This document shows, piece after piece, positions 16,773 through 24,850 of a DNA stretch of 64,000 bases. A program made the position numbers and the translations under genes. A model generated the notes under the pieces. It was given only the letters and a program-made list of their open reading frames with translations, ran no database searches and was not told the DNA's origin. Within the stretch, counting starts at the first letter, position 1, and every line of letters starts with the position of its first letter. The stretch is from Haloarcula litorea (GTDB lineage: Archaea > Halobacteriota > Halobacteria > Halobacteriales > Haloarculaceae), in the NCBI RefSeq assembly GCF_029338195.1, contig NZ_CP119779.1, positions 992,001 through 1,056,000 of the forward strand. The letters are read 5' to 3'.

Positions 16773-19160
16773 CTACCGGTCCCGCGTCGCCGCGACGCTC
16801 CGGACGACCGCGGCGTTCTCGGCGACGTCGTGGACCCGGACCACGTCCGCGCCGCGCTCGGCGGCCATCGCGGTGACGGCCAGCGTCGGCGGCAGGCGGT
16901 CGCCGTCGGGACCCGCGACGTCCGCGAACATCGACTTCCGGGAGTGACCGACCATCACGCCACAGCCCAGGGCCTCGAACTCCCCGAGGCGGTCGACCAG
17001 CTCGAACGACTCGGCGGCGTCCTTCCCGAAGCCACAGCCCGGGTCGACGAGGATCTGCTCGCGCCCGACGCCGGCGCGCTGGGCGAGCAGCACCTGCTCG
17101 GAGAGCTCCCGGAGCACGTCGTCGACGACGTCGTCGTAGGCCCGCGAGCGACCGGGGTCGACTGGGGCCGACAGGCTGTGCATCAGGACGAGGCCGGCGT
17201 CGTGGTCGGCGACGACGAACCGCATCTCCGGGTCCGACAGCCCCGAGACGTCGTTGACGATGTCCGCCCCCGCCGCCAGCGCGGCGTCGGCGACGGCGGC
17301 CTTGCGGGTGTCGACCGAGACCGGGACGTCGAGGTCGGCGATCGCCTCGATCACGGGGACGACGCGGTCGATCTCCTCGGCGACGGAGACGGGGTCGGCC
17401 CCCGGCCGCGTGCTCTCGCCGCCCACGTCGATCACGTCGGCCCCCGCCGCGACCATCGCCTCGGCGCGCTCGACGGCGGCCGCGAGCTCGTCGTACTCCC
17501 CGCCGTCGTGGAAGCTGTCGGGGGTGACGTTCAGGATGCCCATCACGGCCGTCCCGTCGGTTTCGAGCGGGTCCGGCGGGCCGTCGAGGGTCCGCCGGAC
17601 CCGGCCCGCGACGTGGGAGAGCCCGTGGCCGTCCGTCTCGACGGCGTCGGCCAGCGCCGAGAGCTGGCGCTCGGTGCCACAGAGCACCGTCGCGACGAAC
17701 TTCCCGGGCGCGCCGGTCGCCGACCGGTGGCAGTCGCCGCCGGCCTCGTCGAGCCGCCGGGCGACCCGCTCGGCCTGCTCGGGGCGCAGGTAGCCCGCCA
17801 GGACGCGGTGGTCGACGTCCGCGGCGGTCGCCTCGGGGAACGAGGCGGCGGCGAGAGCGCCGTGGTCGCTGGCTGGGCGGCCTGTCCCCTTCGGGATCAG
17901 GAGCCTGGTCCAGCGGTCGCGGGCCTCGGCGACGGCGTACAGCGACCCGGTGACGAGCACGAAGTCGTCCGGGTCGGCCCCAGAGAGCGCCCGCTCGGTG
18001 GCCTCGGGGACCGACGGGACGCGCTCGATCTCGGCCGCGTTACCTTCGAAGGCGGCGGCGAGCGTCGCGGGGTCCTCGGCGCGGTCCAGCCCCGGTCTGG
18101 CGACGAACGCCGTCTCGACCGGCGGGAGCGCCTCGACCATCCGCTCGTGGTCCTTGTCCGACATCGCGCCGAAGACGACCCGGAGGCCGTCGTAGTCGAA
18201 CCGGTCCAGCGTGGCCGCGAGCGTCGTCATCGCGCCGGGGTTGTGCGACCCGTCCAGCACCGTCGTCGGGTCGGTGTCGATGATCTCGAACCGGCCCGGG
18301 AGCGTGGCCTGCCGGAGCCCCGCCGCGACGTCCCGCGTGTCGACGTCGGCGACCTGGCGGGCCAGCGTCGCGGCGACGCCGGCGTTGGTCGCCTGGTGCT
18401 GACCCAGCAGCTGGAGGTTCGTCTCCAGCGCCCAGTCCGGGCCGGTGATCGACACCTCGCTCTCGACGTCGCTGTGCATCCCGTTCTCGACGGCGATCAC
18501 GTCGGCGTCGCTCGGTCCGACCGTCACCACGTCGGTCTCCTCGCGGACGGCGGCCAGCGCGTCCCCGGTGGTCCCGGTGACGAGCGGCGCGTCCGTCGGC
18601 GCGACCTGTGCCTTGTCGCGGGCGATCTCCTCGACCGTGTCCCCCAGCAGGTCGGTGTGTTCGAGGCTGACGCTGGTGACGGCGCTCGCGACCGGGTCGA
18701 CGGCGCTGGTCGCGTCGTAGCGGCCGCCGATGCCCACCTCCAGGACGGCCACGTCGACGTCCTCGCGTCCGAAGTGGTCGATCGCCAGCGCCGTCAGGAC
18801 CTCGAAGTGGGTCGGGGTGTCGTCCTCGGCCGCGAGGCGGTCCAGGCAGGGGTCGATGCGCTCGACGAAGTCGACGACGCGGGCCTTCGGAACCGAGGTC
18901 CCGTTGACCCGGACCTGTTCGCGGAAGTCGGTGAGTCCCGGCGAGGTGAACACGCCCACGTCGAGGCCGGCGGCCCGGAGCGCGTGTTCCAGCATCCGCG
19001 AGGTGCTGCCCTTCCCGTTGGACCCAGCCACCTGGACGCAGTCGACGCCGGCCTGCGGGTCCCCGAGGTGCGCGAGCATCCGCGCCGTGGTCTCGGTCCC
19101 GAGCTTGGGCCGACGCCGCTGTAGGGACTCCAGGTAGTCGGCGGCCTCGTGGTACTGCAT
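16773..19160 (-). CDS. folCP: Fused dihydrofolate/folylpolyglutamate synthase and dihydropteroate synthase
   Basis: The 795-residue bifunctional folate enzyme has FolC in residues 1-420 with the Mur-ligase-like ATP loop VAGSNGKGSTSRML and the LDGSHNPGAM motif. Dihydropteroate synthase fills about 535-795 with MGILNVTPDSFHDGGEYD (Met540), the VIDVGGESTRPGA loop and SVDTRKA. Between them lies a segment of about 115 residues that I cannot assign. Such FolC-FolP fusions are known from haloarchaea, for example Haloferax volcanii. The enzyme makes the (poly)glutamylated folate needed by the C1 enzymes around it. A TATA-like CTTAATC on the minus strand (19185-19191) fits a leaderless start at 19160. 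Confidence 0.93.
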   Translation of the reverse strand: MQYHEAADYLESLQRRRPKLGTETTARMLAHLGDPQAGVDCVQVAGSNGKGSTSRMLEHALRAAGLDVGVFTSPGLTDFREQVRVNGTSVPKARVVDFVERIDPCLDRLAAEDDTPTHFEVLTALAIDHFGREDVDVAVLEVGIGGRYDATSAVDPVASAVTSVSLEHTDLLGDTVEEIARDKAQVAPTDAPLVTGTTGDALAAVREETDVVTVGPSDADVIAVENGMHSDVESEVSITGPDWALETNLQLLGQHQATNAGVAATLARQVADVDTRDVAAGLRQATLPGRFEIIDTDPTTVLDGSHNPGAMTTLAATLDRFDYDGLRVVFGAMSDKDHERMVEALPPVETAFVARPGLDRAEDPATLAAAFEGNAAEIERVPSVPEATERALSGADPDDFVLVTGSLYAVAEARDRWTRLLIPKGTGRPASDHGALAAASFPEATAADVDHRVLAGYLRPEQAERVARRLDEAGGDCHRSATGAPGKFVATVLCGTERQLSALADAVETDGHGLSHVAGRVRRTLDGPPDPLETDGTAVMGILNVTPDSFHDGGEYDELAAAVERAEAMVAAGADVIDVGGESTRPGADPVSVAEEIDRVVPVIEAIADLDVPVSVDTRKAAVADAALAAGADIVNDVSGLSDPEMRFVVADHDAGLVLMHSLSAPVDPGRSRAYDDVVDDVLRELSEQVLLAQRAGVGREQILVDPGCGFGKDAAESFELVDRLGEFEALGCGVMVGHSRKSMFADVAGPDGDRLPPTLAVTAMAAERGADVVRVHDVAENAAVVRSVAATRDR

Positions 19161-19226
19161 AGCACATATCGTCGGCGCGCACCTGATTAAGCTATCGCCG
19201 GGCGACGAGCCTGCGGACAGCGCGGG

Positions 19227-19233
19227 GTTTATT
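19227..19233 (+). promoter_or_regulatory. TATA box of the alanyl-tRNA editing gene
   Basis: GTTTATT lies 25-31 nt before the ATG at 19258. A divergent TATA for folCP lies at 19185-19191, so about 95 nt hold two leaderless promoters back to back. Confidence 0.55.
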
Positions 19234-19257
19234 CGGGTCCGCCGCCACGCCGGGCAT

Positions 19258-20454
19258 ATGTCAGACGCGCCGACGAACCACGCGGCCGCGGACCCCTACG
19301 TGACGGCGTTCGAGGCGACGGTCCGGTCGGTCGACGGCCGGGACGTGACGCTCGCGGAGACGTACTTCTACGCCGAGGGCGGCGGCCAGCCGGCCGACCG
19401 CGGGACGCTGGGGGGCCACGAGGTGGTCGACGTCCAGAAACGCGACGGCGTGACGGTCCACACCCTCGCCGCGGCCCCCGACTTCGGGGCCGGCGAGACC
19501 GTCGCCGGCGACGTGGACGACGCGTTCCGGACCTACAGTATGCGGGCTCACACCGCCAGCCACGTCGTCTACGGGGCCGGCCGGAAGCTGTTCGGCGAGC
19601 ACGGCTACGGCGGCTTCGACATCGGCGAGGACAGCGTCCGGCTGGACTTCGCGACCGACGCGGACGCCGACGAGGTCAGCCCGCTCAGCGTCCAGCGGCT
19701 GGCCAACGAGGCCGTCTGGGACGACCGCGACGTCGAGTGGTACGAGGCCGACGCCGACGAGGCCGAGGCCGACGACGAGATCGTGTTCAACCTCCGGGAC
19801 GACGCCGACCCGACGGAGACGGTCCGCATCGTCGAGATCGAGGGCTGGGACGTCTCGGCCTGTGGCGGCACCCACGTCGCCCGCACGAGCGAGATCGGCC
19901 CGATCAAGGTGCTGGATGTCTCGAACCCCGGCGCGGACCTGGTCCGGGTGGAGTACGCCGTCGGCCCGACCGCCATCCGGCGGCAGGTCGAGGAGACCCG
20001 CGCCGCGACGCGTGCGGCCGACGTCCTCGACACGAGCGTCGAGGATCTGCCCGGCCGCGCCCAGAGCCTGCGCTCGGAGAACAAGGAGCTGAAAGACGAG
20101 CTGGCCGCCCTGCACGAGGAGCTGCTGGACGCCCGCATCGACAGCCTCGCGGCCGAGCCGGTCGCCCGGGACGGCGGCGAGTGGGTCGTCGGGACCGTCG
20201 AGAACGTCGGTCCAAACACCGTCGCGGACCGTCTGGGCGACCGCGAGTTCGACGCCGACGTGGTCGTCCTCGTCGGCCGCGACGGCTCGACGTTCGTCGT
20301 CGCCGCCACCGACGGCGAGCGCGACGCCAACGACGTGATCGGCGAGGTGACCGACGAGTTCGGCGGTGGCGGCGGCGGCCAGCCGACGCTCGCACAGGGC
20401 GGCGGCCTCGACGCGGCCCCGGCGGCGGTCGTCGACCACCTCCGGTCCGAGTGA
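19258..20454 (+). CDS. Alanyl-tRNA editing protein, AlaX-L type
   Basis: The 398-residue stand-alone editing protein hydrolyses Ser-tRNA(Ala) or Gly-tRNA(Ala). The two zinc-binding motifs of the AlaRS editing domain are present: HTASH (residues 98-102) and CGGTH. They are preceded by the GGGQPADRGTL motif typical of this fold. A coiled segment (LRSENKELKDELAALHEELL) leads to a C-terminal DHHA1 domain with a glycine-rich GGGGGGQP motif, which defines the long AlaX form. Catabolism that raises glycine and serine levels could make such editing useful here, but the gene is widespread and the link is speculative. Confidence 0.9.
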   Translation: MSDAPTNHAAADPYVTAFEATVRSVDGRDVTLAETYFYAEGGGQPADRGTLGGHEVVDVQKRDGVTVHTLAAAPDFGAGETVAGDVDDAFRTYSMRAHTASHVVYGAGRKLFGEHGYGGFDIGEDSVRLDFATDADADEVSPLSVQRLANEAVWDDRDVEWYEADADEAEADDEIVFNLRDDADPTETVRIVEIEGWDVSACGGTHVARTSEIGPIKVLDVSNPGADLVRVEYAVGPTAIRRQVEETRAATRAADVLDTSVEDLPGRAQSLRSENKELKDELAALHEELLDARIDSLAAEPVARDGGEWVVGTVENVGPNTVADRLGDREFDADVVVLVGRDGSTFVVAATDGERDANDVIGEVTDEFGGGGGGQPTLAQGGGLDAAPAAVVDHLRSE

Positions 20455-20587
20455 GCGCGCCACGACACCCTGTCGAGCTGTCAGGACGAGCGAGACGCGC
20501 GGGGCGGCGGCGACCAGAACTTATCGTATCCGGGGTGTGTCACCTTCACGAACTTTCTTGAATTGAGGGTAGGAACGTCCGGGCGAG

Positions 20588-22315
20588 ATGGCCTCATCCG
20601 ACGAGAACCAAGAGCCGATTCCGACGGACTACGACATCGCACAGTCGACGGACATGGAGCCGATCTGGGAGCTGGTCGAGCCGTGGGGGCTGGGCCTCGA
20701 CGACCTCCAGTACCACGGCGAGTACACCGCGAAGGTCAAACACCACGCGATCGACCGGCTGCGCGACCAGGCCGACGAGAAGGAGAACAACCTCGTGCTC
20801 GTGACGGGGATGACGCCGACGCCCAAGGGCGAGGGCAAGACGGTGACGACGGTGGGGCTGGGACAGACGCTGAACCACCTCGGCGAGGACGCGATGATCG
20901 CCATCCGCGAGCCCTCGCTCGGCCCGGTGTTCGGCGTGAAAGGCGGCGCGGCCGGGGGCGGCCGCTCGCAGGTACTCCCGATGGAGGACATCAACCTCCA
21001 CTTCACGGGCGACCTCCACGCGCTGACCTCGGCGCACAACCTCATCGCGGCGATGCTCGACGCCCGCCTCTCGCAGGGCAACGACCTCGACATCAACGTC
21101 AACGACGTCGCCTGGAAGCGCTCGCTGGACATGAACGACCGGGCGCTCCGGGAGACCGTCGTCGGCCTGGGCGGGGAGTCCGGCGGGACCCCCCGCGAGG
21201 ACGGGTTCAAGCTCACCGCCGCCTCCGAGCTGATGGCCGTCCTCTGTCTCGCCGAGGACCTCGGCGACCTCAAGGAGCGGGTCGCCCGCATCATCGTCGC
21301 CTACGACACCGACGGCGAGCCGATCACCGTCGACGACATCGAGGCGACCGGCCCCGCGACGATGCTGCTGCGTGACGCGCTCAAGCCCAACATCGTCCAG
21401 ACCATCGAGGGCACGCCCGCGTTCGTCCACGGCGGTCCCTTCGCGAACATCGCCCACGGCACCAACTCCCTCATCGCCGACAAGGCCGCGTTCGGCATGG
21501 GCGACTACCTCGTCACCGAGGCCGGCTTCGGCTCGGACCTGGGGGCCGAGAAGTTCATGAACATCGTCTGCCGGCTGGGCGACATGACGCCCAACGCCGT
21601 CGTGCTGGTCTCGTCCGTGCGGGCGCTGCAGTACCACGGGCTGGACCAGTGGCCGGTCGACTTCGACGAGATCGACGAGTCCGGCGTCGACGCCGTCGAG
21701 GCCGGCTTCGAGAACCTCGACAAGCACGTCCGGAACCTCCAGCAGTTCGGCGTCCCGGTCGTCGTCGCGCTCAACCGCTTCCCCGACGACACCGAAGAGG
21801 AGGTCCAGGCGGTGCTGGACCACTGCGAGGAGGACCTCGGCGTGCGGGTCGCCGAGTCCGAGGTCTTCGAGAAGGGCAGCGAGGGCGGCGAGGACCTGGG
21901 GAACCACGTCATCGACGCCGTCGACGAGAGCGACGAGGACGAGTTCGAGTACCTCTACGACGAGGAGGCCCCGATCAAAGAGAAGATCGAGACCATCGCG
22001 ACCGAGATCTACGGGGCCGACGGCGTGAAGTTCACCGGGAGCGCCCTGGACGACATCGAGCGGATGACCGACCTCGGCTTCGACGACGTGCCGGTCTGCA
22101 TGTCAAAGACCTTCCACTCGTTCAGCGACGACGCCTCGAAGAAGGGCGCACCGGAAGGCTGGGAACTGGAGATCAGCGAGGTGTACCCCTCGGCGGGTGC
22201 CGGCTTCATCGTCGCGCTGACCGCCGACGCGCTGACGATGCCCGGTCTGCCGGCCCGCCCGGCCGCCGCGGACATGGACATCGACGAGGACGGGGAGATC
22301 ACCGGCCTGTTCTGA
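20588..22315 (+). CDS. fhs: Formate-tetrahydrofolate ligase
   Basis: The 575-residue enzyme interconverts formate + ATP + THF and 10-formyl-THF + ADP. It has the P-loop-like TPTPKGEGKTVTTVGL near residues 77-92, the REPSLGPVFGVKGGAAGGG segment, and AEDLGDLKERV and TEAGFGSDLGAEKF further on. Length and motifs match bacterial Fhs, with an acidic insertion near residues 450-460. With FolD and an FchA-like protein nearby, it could run in reverse to release formate and make ATP from methyl groups stripped off betaine derivatives. The formate dehydrogenase operon at 32074 would then use the formate. A possible TATA (AACTTATCG at 20518) gives a leader of about 40 nt. Confidence 0.95.
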   Translation: MASSDENQEPIPTDYDIAQSTDMEPIWELVEPWGLGLDDLQYHGEYTAKVKHHAIDRLRDQADEKENNLVLVTGMTPTPKGEGKTVTTVGLGQTLNHLGEDAMIAIREPSLGPVFGVKGGAAGGGRSQVLPMEDINLHFTGDLHALTSAHNLIAAMLDARLSQGNDLDINVNDVAWKRSLDMNDRALRETVVGLGGESGGTPREDGFKLTAASELMAVLCLAEDLGDLKERVARIIVAYDTDGEPITVDDIEATGPATMLLRDALKPNIVQTIEGTPAFVHGGPFANIAHGTNSLIADKAAFGMGDYLVTEAGFGSDLGAEKFMNIVCRLGDMTPNAVVLVSSVRALQYHGLDQWPVDFDEIDESGVDAVEAGFENLDKHVRNLQQFGVPVVVALNRFPDDTEEEVQAVLDHCEEDLGVRVAESEVFEKGSEGGEDLGNHVIDAVDESDEDEFEYLYDEEAPIKEKIETIATEIYGADGVKFTGSALDDIERMTDLGFDDVPVCMSKTFHSFSDDASKKGAPEGWELEISEVYPSAGAGFIVALTADALTMPGLPARPAAADMDIDEDGEITGLF

Positions 22316-22519
22316 GCGGCGGGCCGACACCGACCGTCGGACGGCCGCGCTCTTCTCTCGCGACGCGGTTCCAGCCCACCGGATAACAGCGTTAACGGTG
22401 TGAAGAATCGGCTGACGGAACCGCGTCGAGCTACCGAGCCAGCGGCCGCGGGTCGGTCACCGACGCGACGGCCGTGGGAACACGGCCGGGATCGGCGGCC
22501 GTCGCCCCGGGCCGCGTCG

Positions 22520-22900
22520 TCACTCGGTGGTCGCGATGGCCTCGATCTCGACGGCCGCGCCCTTCGGGACGGCACCCGCCCCGACGGCGCTGCGGGCCGG
22601 CGGCTCCTCGTCGAAGAACTCGCTGTAGGCCTCGTTGAACGCCTCGAAGTCGTCGATGTCGTCGAGGAAGACGGTCGTCTTGAGCAGGTCCCCGAGGTCA
22701 AGCCCCTCGGATTCGAGGATGGCCTCGACGTTGCGCATACACTGCCGGGTCTGGTCGGCGACGGACTCGTCGTCGAGCAGGTCGCCGTCGGCCGTCAGCG
22801 GCAGCTGGCCGGCCGTGATGAGGAGGCTCCCGTTCGTCGTCGCCTGACTGTACGCCCCGACCGCCGCCGGCGCGTCGTCGGTACTGATGGTTCGTTTCAC
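22520..22900 (-). CDS. ridA: RidA family reactive enamine/imine deaminase
   Basis: The 126-residue RidA/YjgF protein hydrolyses the 2-aminoacrylate or enamine released by serine/threonine ammonia-lyases. It begins with GTG (V-K-R-T-I-S-T), then AVGAYSQATTNGSLLITAGQLPL. It has the TRQCMRNVEAILESEG helix and the C-terminal ARSAVGAGAVPKGAAVEIEAIA, with the conserved Arg that binds the substrate carboxylate. The GTG at 22900 is chosen because a TATA-like GATTTAAG (minus strand, 22925-22932) lies 25-32 nt upstream; the longer frame is Arg/Pro-rich and not homologous. It fits functionally with the ammonia-lyase at 3518. Confidence 0.92.
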   Translation of the reverse strand: MKRTISTDDAPAAVGAYSQATTNGSLLITAGQLPLTADGDLLDDESVADQTRQCMRNVEAILESEGLDLGDLLKTTVFLDDIDDFEAFNEAYSEFFDEEPPARSAVGAGAVPKGAAVEIEAIATTE

Positions 22901-22991
22901 GGTCGCTCGTTCGCCTGGAGCCGGCTTAAATCCCGGTCCGGGGCGGCGCTCGCGCACATCCGATCAGAGAGGAGACACGTCGTGGGACCGC

Positions 22992-23405
22992 CTACTGGTT
23001 GACGACGACGATCGCCGCGATGGCCAGTCCGATGCCGGCGACCTTGTTCAGCGACAGCGGCTCGCCGAACGCGACGGTGCTGATGAGCGCCGCCGTCACG
23101 AAGTACATCCCGCCGATGGTCGAGACGACCGCCGTCGGGCCGACCGTGACGCCGATGAACGTGGAGACGACGCCGATCGCGGCCGCGACGCCGGCCACGC
23201 AGGCGAACAGGAGCCCCCGGTTCGTCACCGCGAGCGAGGCGTCCGAGACGACGACGAACAGGCCCGTGACGACGGCGGCGGTGGCGTAGGAGACGAACGC
23301 CGCCGTCTTCGGGTCCATCGTGTTCGAGGCCACGTCGCCGAAGATGATCCAGAAGCCCCACGCGATCATCGTCCCGAGTCCGAACAGGACCGCGGAGTTG
23401 TTCAC
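22992..23405 (-). CDS. Small EamA/DMT-type membrane protein
   Basis: This 137-residue protein has about five membrane helices and corresponds to a single EamA repeat, half of a standard 10-helix drug/metabolite transporter. It ends with the typical FGEPLSLNKVAGIGLAIAAIVVV. Half-size EamA proteins usually dimerise. The start is a GTG (V-N-N-S-A-V-L-F), since the frame upstream of it is Ser/Pro/Thr-rich with no membrane character. Substrate unknown. It is followed on the same strand by ridA 91 nt away. Confidence 0.82.
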   Translation of the reverse strand: MNNSAVLFGLGTMIAWGFWIIFGDVASNTMDPKTAAFVSYATAAVVTGLFVVVSDASLAVTNRGLLFACVAGVAAAIGVVSTFIGVTVGPTAVVSTIGGMYFVTAALISTVAFGEPLSLNKVAGIGLAIAAIVVVNQ

Positions 23406-23538
23406 CGCCGGCCCTCCGGGGGAAGACGGGTGCGTGGCGGTCGTCTCGGTCGTCCCAGCGGTGGCGCTGTGCGAAGGCGGAGCATCGACGCCACCTACGA
23501 CGCTTCCCCTGTTGAGTGTCACGACATCGGGGGCGAGA

Positions 23539-23545
23539 TTTTTAT
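23539..23545 (+). promoter_or_regulatory. TATA box of the K+ channel gene
   Basis: TTTTTAT lies 25-31 nt before the GTG at 23570 and predicts a leaderless message starting there. It argues against longer starts, whose coding region would include the promoter. Confidence 0.55.
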
Positions 23546-23569
23546 GCCCGCTCGCGCAAGATCGTGGTA

Positions 23570-24805
23570 GTGGTTGACGCACCGGACGAGGCGACCGAAC
23601 CGGCGCTGGAGGAGGTCTTCTACCCGGCGGACCGCATCCCGTTCGTGGAGTGGGAGGCGTTCACCGGGGGGAAGTCGACGGTGTTGCTCGTCGGCGCGGT
23701 GACGATCCTCTCGTTTCTGACCGGGCTGTCGAACCTGAGCCAGTCGACGCCGGCCACGGACGGCCCCCTCGCGGTCTTCCTGTCGCTGCCGCCCGGGGTC
23801 GTCCAGTTCGGCGGCGTCCTGTTCGCGTTCGTGCTTGGGATCGTCACCGTCGGCCTCCAGCAGCGCAAGGACGTCGCCCTCCGGGCCGCGATCGTGCTGT
23901 TGCCCGCGCTCGCGGTGCTGCCGCTGACGACGTTCCAGACCACGGACGTGCCGCTGTTGCTGGGGATCGTCGTCGCCTACCCGCTGCTCGTGCGCAACCG
24001 CGCCCAGTTCGACCAGACGGTGGACCTCTCGCCGCTGCAGATCGCGTCGCTGTCGGCCATCGGCGGGGTCGGCCTCTACGGCACCGTCGGCGCGTACGCG
24101 CTGCGCACCGAGTTCACCGGCGACCCGCTGACCTGGGGCGACGCCGTCTACTTCGTCATCGTCACCATCGCCACCGTCGGCTACGGCGACTTCACGCCGA
24201 CGACGCCGCGGGCCCGCTGGTTCGCCCTCTCGATCATCCTGTTCGGGACCGGCGCGTTCACCGTCGCCGTCGGGGCTCTGATCGGGCCGGTCATCGAGTC
24301 GCGGATGGCGACCGCATTCGGAATCATGACTGCATCAGACCTCACCCTGTTGGAGGACCACGTCGTCGTCCTCGGCTACGGGGACGTGACCGACTCGCTG
24401 CTGGACGAACTGGACGAGGAGACCGAACTCATCGTCGTGACCGACGACGCCGAGGCCGCCTCGACGCTGGACGACGCGGGCCTGAACGTCCTGACGGGGG
24501 ACCCGACCGACGAGGACGTGCTGGTCGACGCCCGCGTCGGGAGCGCCAGCGGCGTGGTCGTCGGCAGCGACGACGACGCCCGCGACGTCCTGGCCGTCCT
24601 CGCGGCCAAGTCGATCGACCCGGACGTCCGCGTCGTCGCCGCCGCCACGGAGGCGAAACACGTCGACAAGTTCCGGTCGGTGGGTGCCGACGAGGTGGTC
24701 AACCCCCGCAGCATCGGCGGGACGCTCCTGGGCCGGTCGGTACTGGACGGGACCGCGCCCGACGCGGCGCTGTCGGACCTCGACGACGGGGCGGGCGAGG
24801 AGTAG
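23570..24805 (+). CDS. Potassium channel with RCK/TrkA-N domain
   Basis: The 411-residue K+ channel protein has an acidic N-terminus and then about six membrane helices. The pore loop carries the selectivity filter TVGYGD in IVTIATVGYGDFTPTT, and the last helix leads to an RCK (TrkA-N) Rossmann domain with VVLGYGDVTDSLLDEL. The RCK domain runs to about residue 395 and likely senses ligand or nucleotide. The GTG at 23570 is preferred by promoter spacing. It could balance K+ under osmotic change, which fits its place beside a BCCT osmolyte transporter 45 nt downstream. Confidence 0.9.
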   Translation: MVDAPDEATEPALEEVFYPADRIPFVEWEAFTGGKSTVLLVGAVTILSFLTGLSNLSQSTPATDGPLAVFLSLPPGVVQFGGVLFAFVLGIVTVGLQQRKDVALRAAIVLLPALAVLPLTTFQTTDVPLLLGIVVAYPLLVRNRAQFDQTVDLSPLQIASLSAIGGVGLYGTVGAYALRTEFTGDPLTWGDAVYFVIVTIATVGYGDFTPTTPRARWFALSIILFGTGAFTVAVGALIGPVIESRMATAFGIMTASDLTLLEDHVVVLGYGDVTDSLLDELDEETELIVVTDDAEAASTLDDAGLNVLTGDPTDEDVLVDARVGSASGVVVGSDDDARDVLAVLAAKSIDPDVRVVAAATEAKHVDKFRSVGADEVVNPRSIGGTLLGRSVLDGTAPDAALSDLDDGAGEE

Positions 24806-24820
24806 CCCCCCGCGACACTA

Positions 24821-24827
24821 CTATACG
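24821..24827 (+). promoter_or_regulatory. TATA box of the second BCCT gene
   Basis: CTATACG lies 24-30 nt before the ATG at 24851. The transporter therefore has its own near-leaderless promoter despite following the channel gene by 45 nt. Confidence 0.6.
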
Positions 24828-24850
24828 TACACGCTACCGTACCACACAGT

